A DNA stretch of 64,000 bases from Desulfosporosinus sp. BRH_c37 (GTDB lineage: Bacteria; Bacillota; Desulfitobacteriia; Desulfitobacteriales; Desulfitobacteriaceae). The notes beneath the pieces were generated by a model. That model did not search any database and was not told the origin of the DNA. It was given only the letters and a program-made list of their open reading frames with translations. Below are positions 54,445-62,752 of this stretch, in pieces; position 1 is the stretch's first letter, and every line of letters begins with the position of its first letter. The stretch is taken from contig LOEW01000239.1 in assembly GCA_001516045.1 (NCBI GenBank), positions 1 through 64,000 on the forward strand, read 5' to 3'. The translations under genes and the position numbers were made by a program.

Positions 54445-54822
54445 TTACTCTTGAGGGAAGATGCGAAGGCCGGTATTAACTCGGTTCAGCCCAACTGTAC
54501 CGTCAATGACAGCGATAACTTCTAAGAGTTCTTCATCCGTGACTCCCATGTTCCTTAGCTGTTTGGTATGGCTGGCGATGCACATGTCTGAGTTGTTGTT
54601 GATGGATGTGGTCAAGGCAATCAGCATTTTTGTTTTAGCGTCGATTTTCCCGGGGGCCATGACGGTTTTCATTTTCATGAGTGTCGCTTTCATGTAATCG
54701 GGAAAGTTCGCTAAGGCACGAAACGTAGGGGGGACCATACCTTTTTCTTCCTCAATGTGAGCAAAAATGTGTTTAACCTCCGGGGATGCATCTTGATCTT
54801 GGATGAGTTTTACAGTTGACAT
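54445..54822 (-). CDS. Carboxymuconolactone decarboxylase/AhpD-like protein (copy 2)
   Basis: A 125-residue copy differing from 41262-41639 at only a few positions, with the same SDMCIASHTKQL core. Together with the MFS gene it forms the second copy of the operon. Part of its sequence recurs at 61-107. Confidence 0.85.
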   Translation of the reverse strand: MSTVKLIQDQDASPEVKHIFAHIEEEKGMVPPTFRALANFPDYMKATLMKMKTVMAPGKIDAKTKMLIALTTSINNNSDMCIASHTKQLRNMGVTDEELLEVIAVIDGTVGLNRVNTGLRIFPQE

Positions 54823-54846
54823 GGGTTTTGCCTCCTCTTATTTGAG

Positions 54847-54882
54847 ATATGATTATATTAGAAAGTGCTAATATAATCATAT
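54847..54882. promoter_or_regulatory. 14-8-14 inverted repeat operator
   Basis: Arms atatgattatatta and its complement with an eight-base spacer, between the CMD gene and the divergent arsR at 55031. It fits the same operator class as 41710 and 30584. Confidence 0.75.
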
Positions 54883-55030
54883 TAGCACTTAATTCGCAAA
54901 ATGCAAGAGGCAAAATTGAAAAAATTTAGGGTAGGTAGTTTGAACTATGAATTCAAAGTTGCAATTCTAGAAAACATATAATAATATACTTATATAAGAA
55001 ATGTACGAATATCGGAAAGGGGGTAAGGGT

Positions 55031-55357
55031 TTGGGCTCTGAACCGCGCATTGAGGAGATGGCTGAAGAATTTAAGGTGCTTGGGGATAAAACGCGGTTGA
55101 GAATTTTAGCGTTACTGCAGGGGCGGGAGTTATGTGTCTGTGATTTGACCGAAGTCTTAGGAATAAGCCAGCCTGGGGTGTCCCAACATATGAGGCGGCT
55201 GCGTCAAACGGGCTTTGTGCATGAACGCAGGGGAGGGCAATGGATTTATTATTCGCTGAATGGGGAACATTCGCTTCTTGGCTTGCTTTTGCCCACGCTT
55301 CCAAAGGTCGAGGAAGACGAAGAACGGCTAATGCATGCTAAAGGATGCCCTACTTAA
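55031..55357 (+). CDS. arsR: ArsR-family metalloid-responsive repressor (copy 2)
   Basis: A 108-residue repressor, nearly identical to 266-565 over the shared part, with ELCVCDLTEVLG and SQPGVSQHMRRLR. TTG at 55031 after AAAGGGGG gives the same length as the paralog at 57713 and is preferred to the upstream ATG at 55001. Divergent from the CMD-MFS operon, with the inverted repeat between them, so it may control both directions. Confidence 0.87.
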   Translation: MGSEPRIEEMAEEFKVLGDKTRLRILALLQGRELCVCDLTEVLGISQPGVSQHMRRLRQTGFVHERRGGQWIYYSLNGEHSLLGLLLPTLPKVEEDEERLMHAKGCPT

Positions 55358-55365
55358 GAATGAAG

Positions 55366-55846
55366 CAGAGGAAGCCCCCAAGTATTTTGAAGAACTTCAA
55401 CTGGACTATGATGCTTTGTTTAATGTGCCTGGCCTCAAACTTACATTTCCGTATGAGTCATGCTATACCCATCGCAATATTGATGGGACGTATGGGCGTC
55501 TATGGCAAGAACCAGCTCAGGAGATGCATCGTATTTTAGGAGAGTGGGAGATTGTCTTTGCGGAGGGCTGGGATCTCATCCCAGATCATGTCGCCATTGA
55601 GCTCTTCTTTATGGCTGAGCTTTGTTGCCGTACCAGTCTTGCCCAAGAGGTTGAGGATCAGAAACGGCTGCAAGAATGGCAAGTAGAGTTTTTTTAGGCC
55701 CATCTCAATTCGTGGATGTTGGAGTTTGTAAAAGTGTTAGAGATGAAAGCGGATATCGATTTTTATCGAGGCATGGCATATTTGCCAAGGGGCTTTTTAG
55801 AAGAGGAAAAAGAAGGATTAACGGATAAAATGGAGCGAACTGAATA
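55366..55846 (+). pseudogene. Broken torD-like chaperone gene
   Basis: A copy of 598-1263 that has lost the intergenic spacer and roughly the first 60 codons by a deletion joining taagaatg to aagcagagg. It has a stop (TAG at 55695-55697) where copy 1 has a glutamine codon. The reading continues in frame to 55846 (AHLNSWMLEFVKVLEMKAD). It is non-functional as a chaperone. Confidence 0.88.
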
Positions 55847-55861
55847 ATATAAGGCGTTGCT

Positions 55862-55896
55862 ACCCCTCGATGTAAATCGGGGGGATAGTTTTTTGT
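55862..55896 (+). terminator. Terminator (copy of 1279)
   Basis: Same cccctcgat/atcgggggg stem with a T run. Confidence 0.75.
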
Positions 55897-56043
55897 TGAT
55901 TGATCTAATCGATGACGGGGTGGTACTTATAGGGATGTATGTAGCACATGAGGATGGAATTTTGCGTGAATTAGAGAAATTTGGGATTTACAAAAGAGTT
56001 ATATAATTATATTATCATATAAAAGGTTGAATTGAGGAGTGCT

Positions 56044-57294
56044 ATGAGCCGTGAGAAACGATTTGTCTGGCATTGGGAACTGAGTGTCTGTCTTCTTTTA
56101 GCCTTCTTTGGATTTGGCGTCTTTTGGGCAGAAAGGTTATCACTACAACATGTTCAATCACAAATGCATGAAGAGGCACTAGTATCCGTGCGTCATGCAG
56201 GGGTCGAGCTGGGAAACTCTCTGAATGAAGAAACTATGGATAAAGTCAACCCGGCCTTTGAGCACCTTCTGGAATTCGATCGCAATCTGACATTTCTCGA
56301 ACTTTTGGATCAGGACCAACGCGTCATACTGAAAAGTCGGCAGAGGTATTTCCTGGGTGAAGTAAACTTTGAGATACCTTTCCTTGAGCTTTATCAGTTC
56401 AGAGTTGGAGTCTCCGATCTGCCACTGCGAAAAATTAAGGAACAGTATCGCCCATTCTTAGCGATAGATTTATTATTGCTTGCCGTCTTTATGATTTCAC
56501 GGCGCATTCAGGGCGGCTTGCGGATAAGAACCTGGTTTGTAACGAAGAACTCTTCCAACGATAAAAAAACTGAGCAGGCACTCCAAGTGTATACCTATTC
56601 ATGGAATAAGATGGAGAGAGAAAGATCAGTTCTGGCCACGAGCCTTCATGAGCAAATAGGACAATCCCTAAGTGCAGTACTTATGCGACTGGGGATGATT
56701 CCAAAACGTTCTTCGACAATCCAGCCTGGGGACCCGGGTGAAGCAGTGGAAGATTATCGTGAAGCACAATCTATTCTGCGCGAAAGCATTTCCGAGATTA
56801 CCGAACTAACCGAACGATTACGGCCATCTGTTTTGGATACCTTGGGAGTATGGACTGCCCTGCGGAGTTATATTCGTTGGTTTGAAAGTCAGGCGGGAGT
56901 TTGGGTAGAGTTTTCCGCACTTGGTGCCCAAGATATGCGTTTTCCGTCCGAAATTGAGATTCTCATTTTTAGGATTGCCCAGGAAGGATTAGAAAATATC
57001 CAACGCCATGCGCAAGCCGGACTTGTCGAGCTGACGTTCTGTGTTTGTGATCACGAGTTGGCCATTCAAATCAAGGACAATGGAGTAGGGATCGAGCCCC
57101 AGCAACTGGCTAATTTTGAGGAGTCTACCGGAGGTTTAAGCGAGTTGAAAAACCGCTTGCGCTACTATCAGGGAAGCTTGGAAATCACCTCAATACTTGG
57201 ACAAGGGACAATTGTAAAGGCGCATATCCCCTTGAGTTGCGCGATCAAGACGAGAGATGAGATTGAACCTGATTCGTGTCTTATTGGCGGATGA
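56044..57294 (+). CDS. Sensor histidine kinase (copy 2)
   Basis: A 416-residue kinase, about 95 percent alike to 1616-2866 by eye. All catalytic motifs are kept: LHEQIGQSLSAVLMRLG, DNGVGI and the GGL motif. The sensor domain has several substitutions (for example QVQLREEV to QSQMHEEA), so its ligand response could differ. Its own response regulator is truncated, so it may signal to the regulator at 2829. Confidence 0.88.
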   Translation: MSREKRFVWHWELSVCLLLAFFGFGVFWAERLSLQHVQSQMHEEALVSVRHAGVELGNSLNEETMDKVNPAFEHLLEFDRNLTFLELLDQDQRVILKSRQRYFLGEVNFEIPFLELYQFRVGVSDLPLRKIKEQYRPFLAIDLLLLAVFMISRRIQGGLRIRTWFVTKNSSNDKKTEQALQVYTYSWNKMERERSVLATSLHEQIGQSLSAVLMRLGMIPKRSSTIQPGDPGEAVEDYREAQSILRESISEITELTERLRPSVLDTLGVWTALRSYIRWFESQAGVWVEFSALGAQDMRFPSEIEILIFRIAQEGLENIQRHAQAGLVELTFCVCDHELAIQIKDNGVGIEPQQLANFEESTGGLSELKNRLRYYQGSLEITSILGQGTIVKAHIPLSCAIKTRDEIEPDSCLIGG

Positions 57295-57553
57295 TCACTC
57301 TGTCTTACGTAAGGGTTTGAAGATCCTATTAGACCGTGAAGAAGATATTGAAGTGGTAGGCGAAGCAGCTAATGGAAATGAGGCTTGTCGCTTAGCACAA
57401 GTTCTCCAACCGGATATTCTCGTCTTGGACTTGAGTATGCCCGAATTAAATGGATTTGAATGTGCCAAGAAGTTGAAACGAGACCTGCCCGATATGCGAA
57501 TTGTAATCTTAATTATCTTGAACAACGGGGAACTATGGGCGACTTTCGGGTAA
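57257..57553 (+). pseudogene. Response regulator truncated after receiver domain
   Basis: A 98-residue remnant of the NarL-type regulator. It keeps D12, D13 and D58 but diverges at about 57514 and stops before the lysine of the receiver and before the DNA-binding domain. It could at most act as a phosphate sink. The break is followed 160 bases later by the third arsR, consistent with insertion of the ars operon. Confidence 0.8.
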
Positions 57554-57712
57554 AACTGAATAATCGAGGGTTGTGAAGATGAAGAGGCTGTTGTCAGCAG
57601 AAGCTTCTCAAAGATACCACTACAATCCAATAGAACGACTTGCAAAAAACAAAAATATATAATAATATACTTATATAAGCAATGCATTAATTAGAAGGAG
57701 GGGGTAGGCTCA

Positions 57713-58039
57713 TTGTATACTGAACCGCGTATTGAAACAATGGTTGAGGAATTCAAGGTATTGGGAGATAAAACGCGGTTGAGAATCTTAGCGTTACTGC
57801 AGGGTCGGGAACTGTGTGTCTGTGATTTGACAGAAGTCTTGGGAATAAGCCAGCCCGGGGTGTCCCAACATATGAGACGTCTGCGTCAAACGGGATTCAT
57901 GAAGGAACGCCGTGGCGGACAATGGAACTATTATTCGCTGAATATGGGAAATCCACTGCTGGCTTTGCTTATGCCTATGTTTCCAAAAGCTGAGGAGGAC
58001 GAGAAAAAGATAATGAATTCTAAAGGATGTCCTATTTAA
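57713..58039 (+). CDS. arsR: ArsR repressor of the acr3 operon
   Basis: A 108-residue ArsR repressor of the same subgroup as 266 and 55031 but more diverged near the C-terminus. It has the ELCVCDLTEVLG cysteine site. A TTG start nine bases after AAGGAGGGGG. It is the first gene of an arsR-acr3 unit, 57 bases before acr3, and should be released from DNA by arsenite. Confidence 0.9.
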   Translation: MYTEPRIETMVEEFKVLGDKTRLRILALLQGRELCVCDLTEVLGISQPGVSQHMRRLRQTGFMKERRGGQWNYYSLNMGNPLLALLMPMFPKAEEDEKKIMNSKGCPI

Positions 58040-58096
58040 GAAAGTAAATTCCGGTAATGCTAGGATGAGAAACATAACAAGGAGGATGATTAAAGA

Positions 58097-59173
58097 ATGA
58101 ATGTTGATTTGCCAGTAAGTCGTAAGTTATCAACACTAGATCGCTATTTAACCCTGTGGATTTTTTTGGCAATGGCAGTAGGTGTGGGCATAGGGTTTGT
58201 CTTCCCAGGTACGTCGGGTTTTATTAACCAGTTTCAGGTGGGAACGACCAATATCCCGATTGCCATTGGGTTAATCGTAATGATGTATCCGCCTCTGGCA
58301 AAAGTGAAATATGAAGAAATCGGACGTGTCTTTAAAAATGGTAAAGTCATGACTTTATCCTTAATTCAAAACTGGATTGTTGGGCCAATTTTAATGTTTG
58401 CTCTCGCCGTCATCTTTTTGCATAGTTACCCAGAGTACATGGCCGGACTGATTATGATTGGTTTGGCTCGTTGTATCGCTATGGTCATTCTTTGGAACAG
58501 TCTAGCTAAAGGAGACTCAGAGTATGCGGCAGCGTTGGTGGCGCTGAATTCTGTTTTCCAGGTTATATTCTATTCGGTTTATGCTTTCATCTTTCTTACC
58601 GTCCTACCAAATTGGCTCGGTTTTGCTTTGAATATTAATGTTAACATTAGTATGTGGGAGATTGCCCAAAGTGTTCTTGTTTATTTGGGAATTCCCTTCT
58701 TTGCGGGGATGCTGACGCGCTTTATACTGTTGCCTATGAAAGGAAAAGAGTGGTACGAGAAAAAATTCGTCCCCAAGATTAGCCCTCTTGCGCTCATTGC
58801 CTTGCTCTTCACGATTGTTATCATGTTCTCGCTCAAAGGTGAAAAGATTATTTCCGTACCCATGGATGTCGTAAGAATTGCAATACCACTGTTGATTTAC
58901 TTTACAGTTATGTATTTGGTCTCCTTCTATATGGCTTGGCGACAAGGACTTCCCTATGGTCAAACGGTCACATTAGCATTTACGGCGGCGAGCAATAACT
59001 TTGAACTGGCCATTGCTGTTGCTGTCGCGGTGTTTGGAATTAACTCCGGAGCTGCGTTTGCAGCCGTCATTGGTCCGCTCATCGAAGTGCCTGTGATGAT
59101 CGCCTTAGTTAATGTAAGTTTGTCCTTTGGCAAGAAGTATTTTAACAAAGAGGGAGCACCGATCAGAGGATAG
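58097..59173 (+). CDS. acr3: Acr3 arsenite efflux permease
   Basis: A 358-residue Acr3-family transporter with ten membrane segments. Hallmarks are [18 protein letters not shown], the [13 protein letters not shown] segment with its functional cysteine, and [21 protein letters not shown] with the conserved glutamate. It exports arsenite and probably antimonite. It is the only complete acr3 in the window. AAGGAGG precedes the ATG. Confidence 0.95.
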   Translation: MNVDLPVSRKLSTLDRYLTLWIFLAMAVGVGIGFVFPGTSGFINQFQVGTTNIPIAIGLIVMMYPPLAKVKYEEIGRVFKNGKVMTLSLIQNWIVGPILMFALAVIFLHSYPEYMAGLIMIGLARCIAMVILWNSLAKGDSEYAAALVALNSVFQVIFYSVYAFIFLTVLPNWLGFALNINVNISMWEIAQSVLVYLGIPFFAGMLTRFILLPMKGKEWYEKKFVPKISPLALIALLFTIVIMFSLKGEKIISVPMDVVRIAIPLLIYFTVMYLVSFYMAWRQGLPYGQTVTLAFTAASNNFELAIAVAVAVFGINSGAAFAAVIGPLIEVPVMIALVNVSLSFGKKYFNKEGAPIRG

Positions 59174-59198
59174 ACCACCTTTTATTGGAACATTTATG

Positions 59199-59311
59199 CC
59201 AGGAGGGGATTGTCGTCAAATTATCCCTCCTGGCCTCGTAGAAAGTATAGTTTAGTGGTGCATAAGGGTAACTAAGGCTCCCGCTTCCTGCAAGTTCGGC
59301 TTAAGCCGACT
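59199..59311 (+). terminator. Two hairpins after acr3
   Basis: The first (59199-59233, ccaggaggggat with atccctcctgg) and second (59293-59311, a palindrome ending cttaagccgact, then Ts) can end transcription, so arsD and arsA may have their own promoter. The remaining gap 59312-59479 shows no gene. Confidence 0.65.
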
Positions 59312-59479
59312 TTTTATATTTCAACGTAGATTTCTCGTTTTGGGGCCAACTGGAGCAAAATGAATATATGCAGTTATTAGAAAGCAAGATATACGAGAAG
59401 GATCATGAGAAGAGTTTAGACTCTACTTGATTAGTTTCTTGGTTGAACTTCTATAAATTAAAAACGAGGAGCGATTATC

Positions 59480-59866
59480 ATGAAAAGAATGCAGATATTT
59501 GAGCCTGCTATGTGCTGTTCCACAGGTCTCTGTGGTGTCGGGGTTGACACTGAATTGCTGCGGATTTCAACCGTGCTAAATTCACTCAAGAAAAAAGGCG
59601 TTGAGGTTGACCGTTTCAATCTTACAAACGAACCCATGGAATTCGTCAACAATAAAGTGGTCAATGACTTTCTTCATACTAAAGGGGTTGAGGAACTGCC
59701 GGCTACGGTCTTAGATGGAGAAATTCTGATCACGGGTAGATACCCGAGTAATGAGGAGTTTGCGAAGCTCCTCGATATCCCACTTGCCTTACTAGGTGAG
59801 CAAGAAAAGACGTTTACTATTCTTCCTAAAACTTCAGGATGTGGGTGTTCCGACGGGAATTGCTGA
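59480..59866 (+). CDS. arsD: ArsD arsenic metallochaperone
   Basis: A 128-residue ArsD: thioredoxin-like fold with MCCSTGLCG (C12, C13, C18), the conserved As(III) ligand set, DGEILITGRYPSNEEF near the middle, and a C-terminal CGCSDGNC. It delivers As(III)/Sb(III) to ArsA. GAGGAG precedes the ATG. It is 48 bases before arsA. Confidence 0.94.
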   Translation: MKRMQIFEPAMCCSTGLCGVGVDTELLRISTVLNSLKKKGVEVDRFNLTNEPMEFVNNKVVNDFLHTKGVEELPATVLDGEILITGRYPSNEEFAKLLDIPLALLGEQEKTFTILPKTSGCGCSDGNC

Positions 59867-59914
59867 CTCAGTAATATTTAAAATTAGGAGTTCTGGAAAT
59901 GAGGGTGACAAACG

Positions 59915-61651
59915 ATGCAGATTTTTAATCCACAGAAGATTATGCTGACAAACTATTTATTTTACACCGGCAAAGGCGGTGTCGGGAAAACTTCGACCGC
60001 TTGTGCGACTGCAGTGAACCTTGCGGACAGTGGTAAGAAGGTGCTTCTCATCAGCACTGATCCTGCTTCAAATTTGCAGGACGTTTTTGAGACGGAGCTG
60101 ACGAATAAAGGGGTTCCCATCAAAGAAGTGCCAAATCTAGTGGTCGCCAACCTTGATCCCATCCAGGCGGCAGCGGAATACAGAGAAAGTGTCATCTCAC
60201 CCTACCGTGGCAAACTGCCCGATGCCGTGCTTAACAATATGGAAGAGCAGCTTTCCGGCTCTTGTACGGTTGAAATTGCTGCCTTCAACGAGTTTTCCAA
60301 CTTTATAACCGATGAAAAAACGCAATTGGACTACGACCATGTTATTTTTGATACCGCTCCGACAGGTCATACCCTCAGGATGCTGCAGCTACCCTCTGCC
60401 TGGAGCAACTTCATTAGTGAAAGCACTCACGGTGCCTCTTGCTTGGGACAGCTATCCGGCTTGGAAAGCAAAAAAGAGATTTATAAAAAGGCTGTTGAAA
60501 CCTTAGCCGACGGCAAATTGACAACCCTCATTCTCGTTTCACGTCCCGAAGCAGCACCTCTTAAAGAAGCAGAACGAGCGTCAAAAGAGCTGGCGGAGAT
60601 TGGTGTCAACAATCAGGTAATGATCATTAATGGTGTGTTAACCTCGTATGATGACAGTATTTCTGAGAGTCTCTATCAAAAGCAGCAGAAAGCGCTGGTT
60701 GACATACCGCAGGGTTTACAAACCCTTACTACTTACATGGTGCCGCTCAGAGCCTATAACATTACAGGTATGGACAATGTAAGAGCCTTGCTGACGAAGG
60801 ATAATTATATCCTCCGTGAGGAGCGGATACAGGCTCAGGAAATCCCTCAGCTTAAGGATGTCATAGAGGATCTCGATCATACGCATAAGAAGGTTATCTT
60901 TACCATGGGCAAAGGGGGAGTGGGAAAGACGACCATCGCGGCAGCGATTGCTATGGGATTGTCCGCCAGAGGTAAGAAGGTACACCTTACCACCACTGAT
61001 CCTGCGGCCCATCTCAAATTCGTCCTCGAGGAAACTAGTGGCATCACCATGAGTCATATTGACGAGCAGGCTGAACTGAACAAGTATCAAGTGGAAGTGC
61101 TTGCCAAGGCCAGAGAAACCATGTCCGAGGAGGATATAGCCTATATCGAGGAAGATTTGCGCTCCCCTTGTACCCAGGAGATTGCCGTGTTCAGAGCTTT
61201 TGCCCAGATTGTGGAAAAGGCCGAAGATCAAGTCGTTGTTATCGATACGGCCCCGACTGGTCATACGCTTCTGTTGCTAGACTCCACGCAGAGCTACCAT
61301 AAGGAAATTCAGCGTTCCCAAGGCGACATTCCCGAATCTGTGAAAAATCTACTGCCACGGCTCCGCAATGTAGACGAAACCGAGGTCATCATTGTTACGC
61401 TTGCTGAAGCCACACCCGTGTATGAAGCAATGCGTCTCGAAGAGGATTTGAAACGTGCAGGGATCGCGACGAAATGGTGGGTCATCAATTCTTCCCTGTA
61501 TCATACAGGTACAACGAATCAACTGCTGTCTGCCAAGGCCAGCAACGAGATTGAGTGGATCAACAAAGTGGATAAACATTCGGAGGGGAACTTTGCCGTC
61601 ATCGCGTGGAGTGCGGATGAAATCAAAGGGGATAAGTTGCTTACCTTGTGA
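59915..61651 (+). CDS. arsA: ArsA arsenical pump ATPase
   Basis: A 578-residue ATPase with two homologous halves, each with a P-loop (GKGGVGKTSTACA; GKGGVGKTTIAAA) and DTAPTGHTL signal-transduction domain. Cysteines in GSCTVE, ASCLGQL and SPCTQE probably form the metalloid site. It uses ATP to drive an efflux permease; with Acr3 rather than ArsB it makes an Acr3-ArsA pump, a pairing known from other bacteria. A fragment of its end lies at 43793. Confidence 0.95.
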   Translation: MQIFNPQKIMLTNYLFYTGKGGVGKTSTACATAVNLADSGKKVLLISTDPASNLQDVFETELTNKGVPIKEVPNLVVANLDPIQAAAEYRESVISPYRGKLPDAVLNNMEEQLSGSCTVEIAAFNEFSNFITDEKTQLDYDHVIFDTAPTGHTLRMLQLPSAWSNFISESTHGASCLGQLSGLESKKEIYKKAVETLADGKLTTLILVSRPEAAPLKEAERASKELAEIGVNNQVMIINGVLTSYDDSISESLYQKQQKALVDIPQGLQTLTTYMVPLRAYNITGMDNVRALLTKDNYILREERIQAQEIPQLKDVIEDLDHTHKKVIFTMGKGGVGKTTIAAAIAMGLSARGKKVHLTTTDPAAHLKFVLEETSGITMSHIDEQAELNKYQVEVLAKARETMSEEDIAYIEEDLRSPCTQEIAVFRAFAQIVEKAEDQVVVIDTAPTGHTLLLLDSTQSYHKEIQRSQGDIPESVKNLLPRLRNVDETEVIIVTLAEATPVYEAMRLEEDLKRAGIATKWWVINSSLYHTGTTNQLLSAKASNEIEWINKVDKHSEGNFAVIAWSADEIKGDKLLTL

Positions 61652-62031
61652 TCCTAATTATGGGCGTCTTCAATCAGGGATTCCAAGATTATTACAAGCA
61701 TTTTTGACACGCGCATTCGCTCCTAACCTTTAACCTAAGCCTCTTTATCTAATCTCAAAATAACAAGTTCATTCATTGAAGAAATCTTTGTGGCGTGCCA
61801 TTACAATAAACCTCACAACGTGTAAAGGTGGAGAGACTATAGAAGAGACTTTTGTGCTAAAGAAACCCGAGGAACTGCGTACATTAGTTCCTCGGGTTTC
61901 TCGTTTTCCACATATCATCATTCTTTAATAAAAGGAAAAAAGGGAGACTGTGCAGAAGTCTTTATTTAATCAATTGACCGGAATAAATTAAATTTTTGTG
62001 CCTTCCAGCGCAGCGAAAGGAAGCTATAATT
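61652..62031. terminator. Gap with terminator (61863-61901)
   Basis: No gene. Hairpin aaacccgaggaact/agttcctcgggttt at 61863-61901. The stretch 61940-62025 is the promoter area of the DGC gene. Confidence 0.8.
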
Positions 62032-62379
62032 ATGAATATCGGAATTTTCCCTTGTCAAGGCCGTTGTAACGTCAGTATGATGACAAAAACGGTGGCTGAA
62101 TTTTTCGTTGATGACGAAATAATACGCGTACTACCCCATTTAAGTTTACCTCTTGACAACGAAAGTGGTGTTAACGAAAAGTATATTGCATTAAATGGCT
62201 GCCCAGCAAAATGTGCTTCCAAGGAATTTGAGTCTGCTAGAATTAAACCACATGAAGAAATCATCATTACTAAGGATTTTGATCCAAAAAATAATGAAAA
62301 ATATGAAGAGTTATTAAATATTGATGAAGAGGTATACTTAGTGCAAGAAGTGATCGATAGATTACTGGGTAGTAAGTAG
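62032..62379 (+). CDS. DGC-like protein, NGC variant (copy 2)
   Basis: A 115-residue protein nearly identical to 31865-32209 (FPCQGRCNVSMMTK, LNGCPAKCASKEF). AAAGGAAG precedes the ATG. It is adjacent to the ars operon here, whereas copy 1 is adjacent to xdhC. Confidence 0.8.
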   Translation: MNIGIFPCQGRCNVSMMTKTVAEFFVDDEIIRVLPHLSLPLDNESGVNEKYIALNGCPAKCASKEFESARIKPHEEIIITKDFDPKNNEKYEELLNIDEEVYLVQEVIDRLLGSK

Positions 62380-62752
62380 GTTAAAACTAAGACACTAATT
62401 TGACTCCCCCGATTCCCAAAGCAAGATAATACGTGAATTGCTCGCCAGAATCATTCTAAGAGGGGGAAGGTGTAACGGGCTTAGTAAAGAGGAACTGGTG
62501 TAGTTAAGGGATATTTTGGGTGGGATGAGTTTGGCTCCACTTTCTTGTGGAGTCGTTTTTGCATTCAAAGAGACGTTAATTGAGTTTCGATTCCTAACAC
62601 GTTGTTAAAGTGAAGATTATCGTTTTTGTGATGGTTTGCTATCTTTTGTCGAGCGTAACAAAATGAAGATGAACAGGAAGATCACTTAACACTCAATGCT
62701 AGATGTGTTAAATTGTAGAAGCGGGAGGTGATATTCTATATTCAGAAAGTTC
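62380..62752. terminator. Gap with terminator (62533-62558)
   Basis: A short stem ggctccac/gtggagtc followed by TTTTT. No gene is seen in the rest. GGGAGGTG lies at 62723-62730, before the cytochrome gene. Confidence 0.7.
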
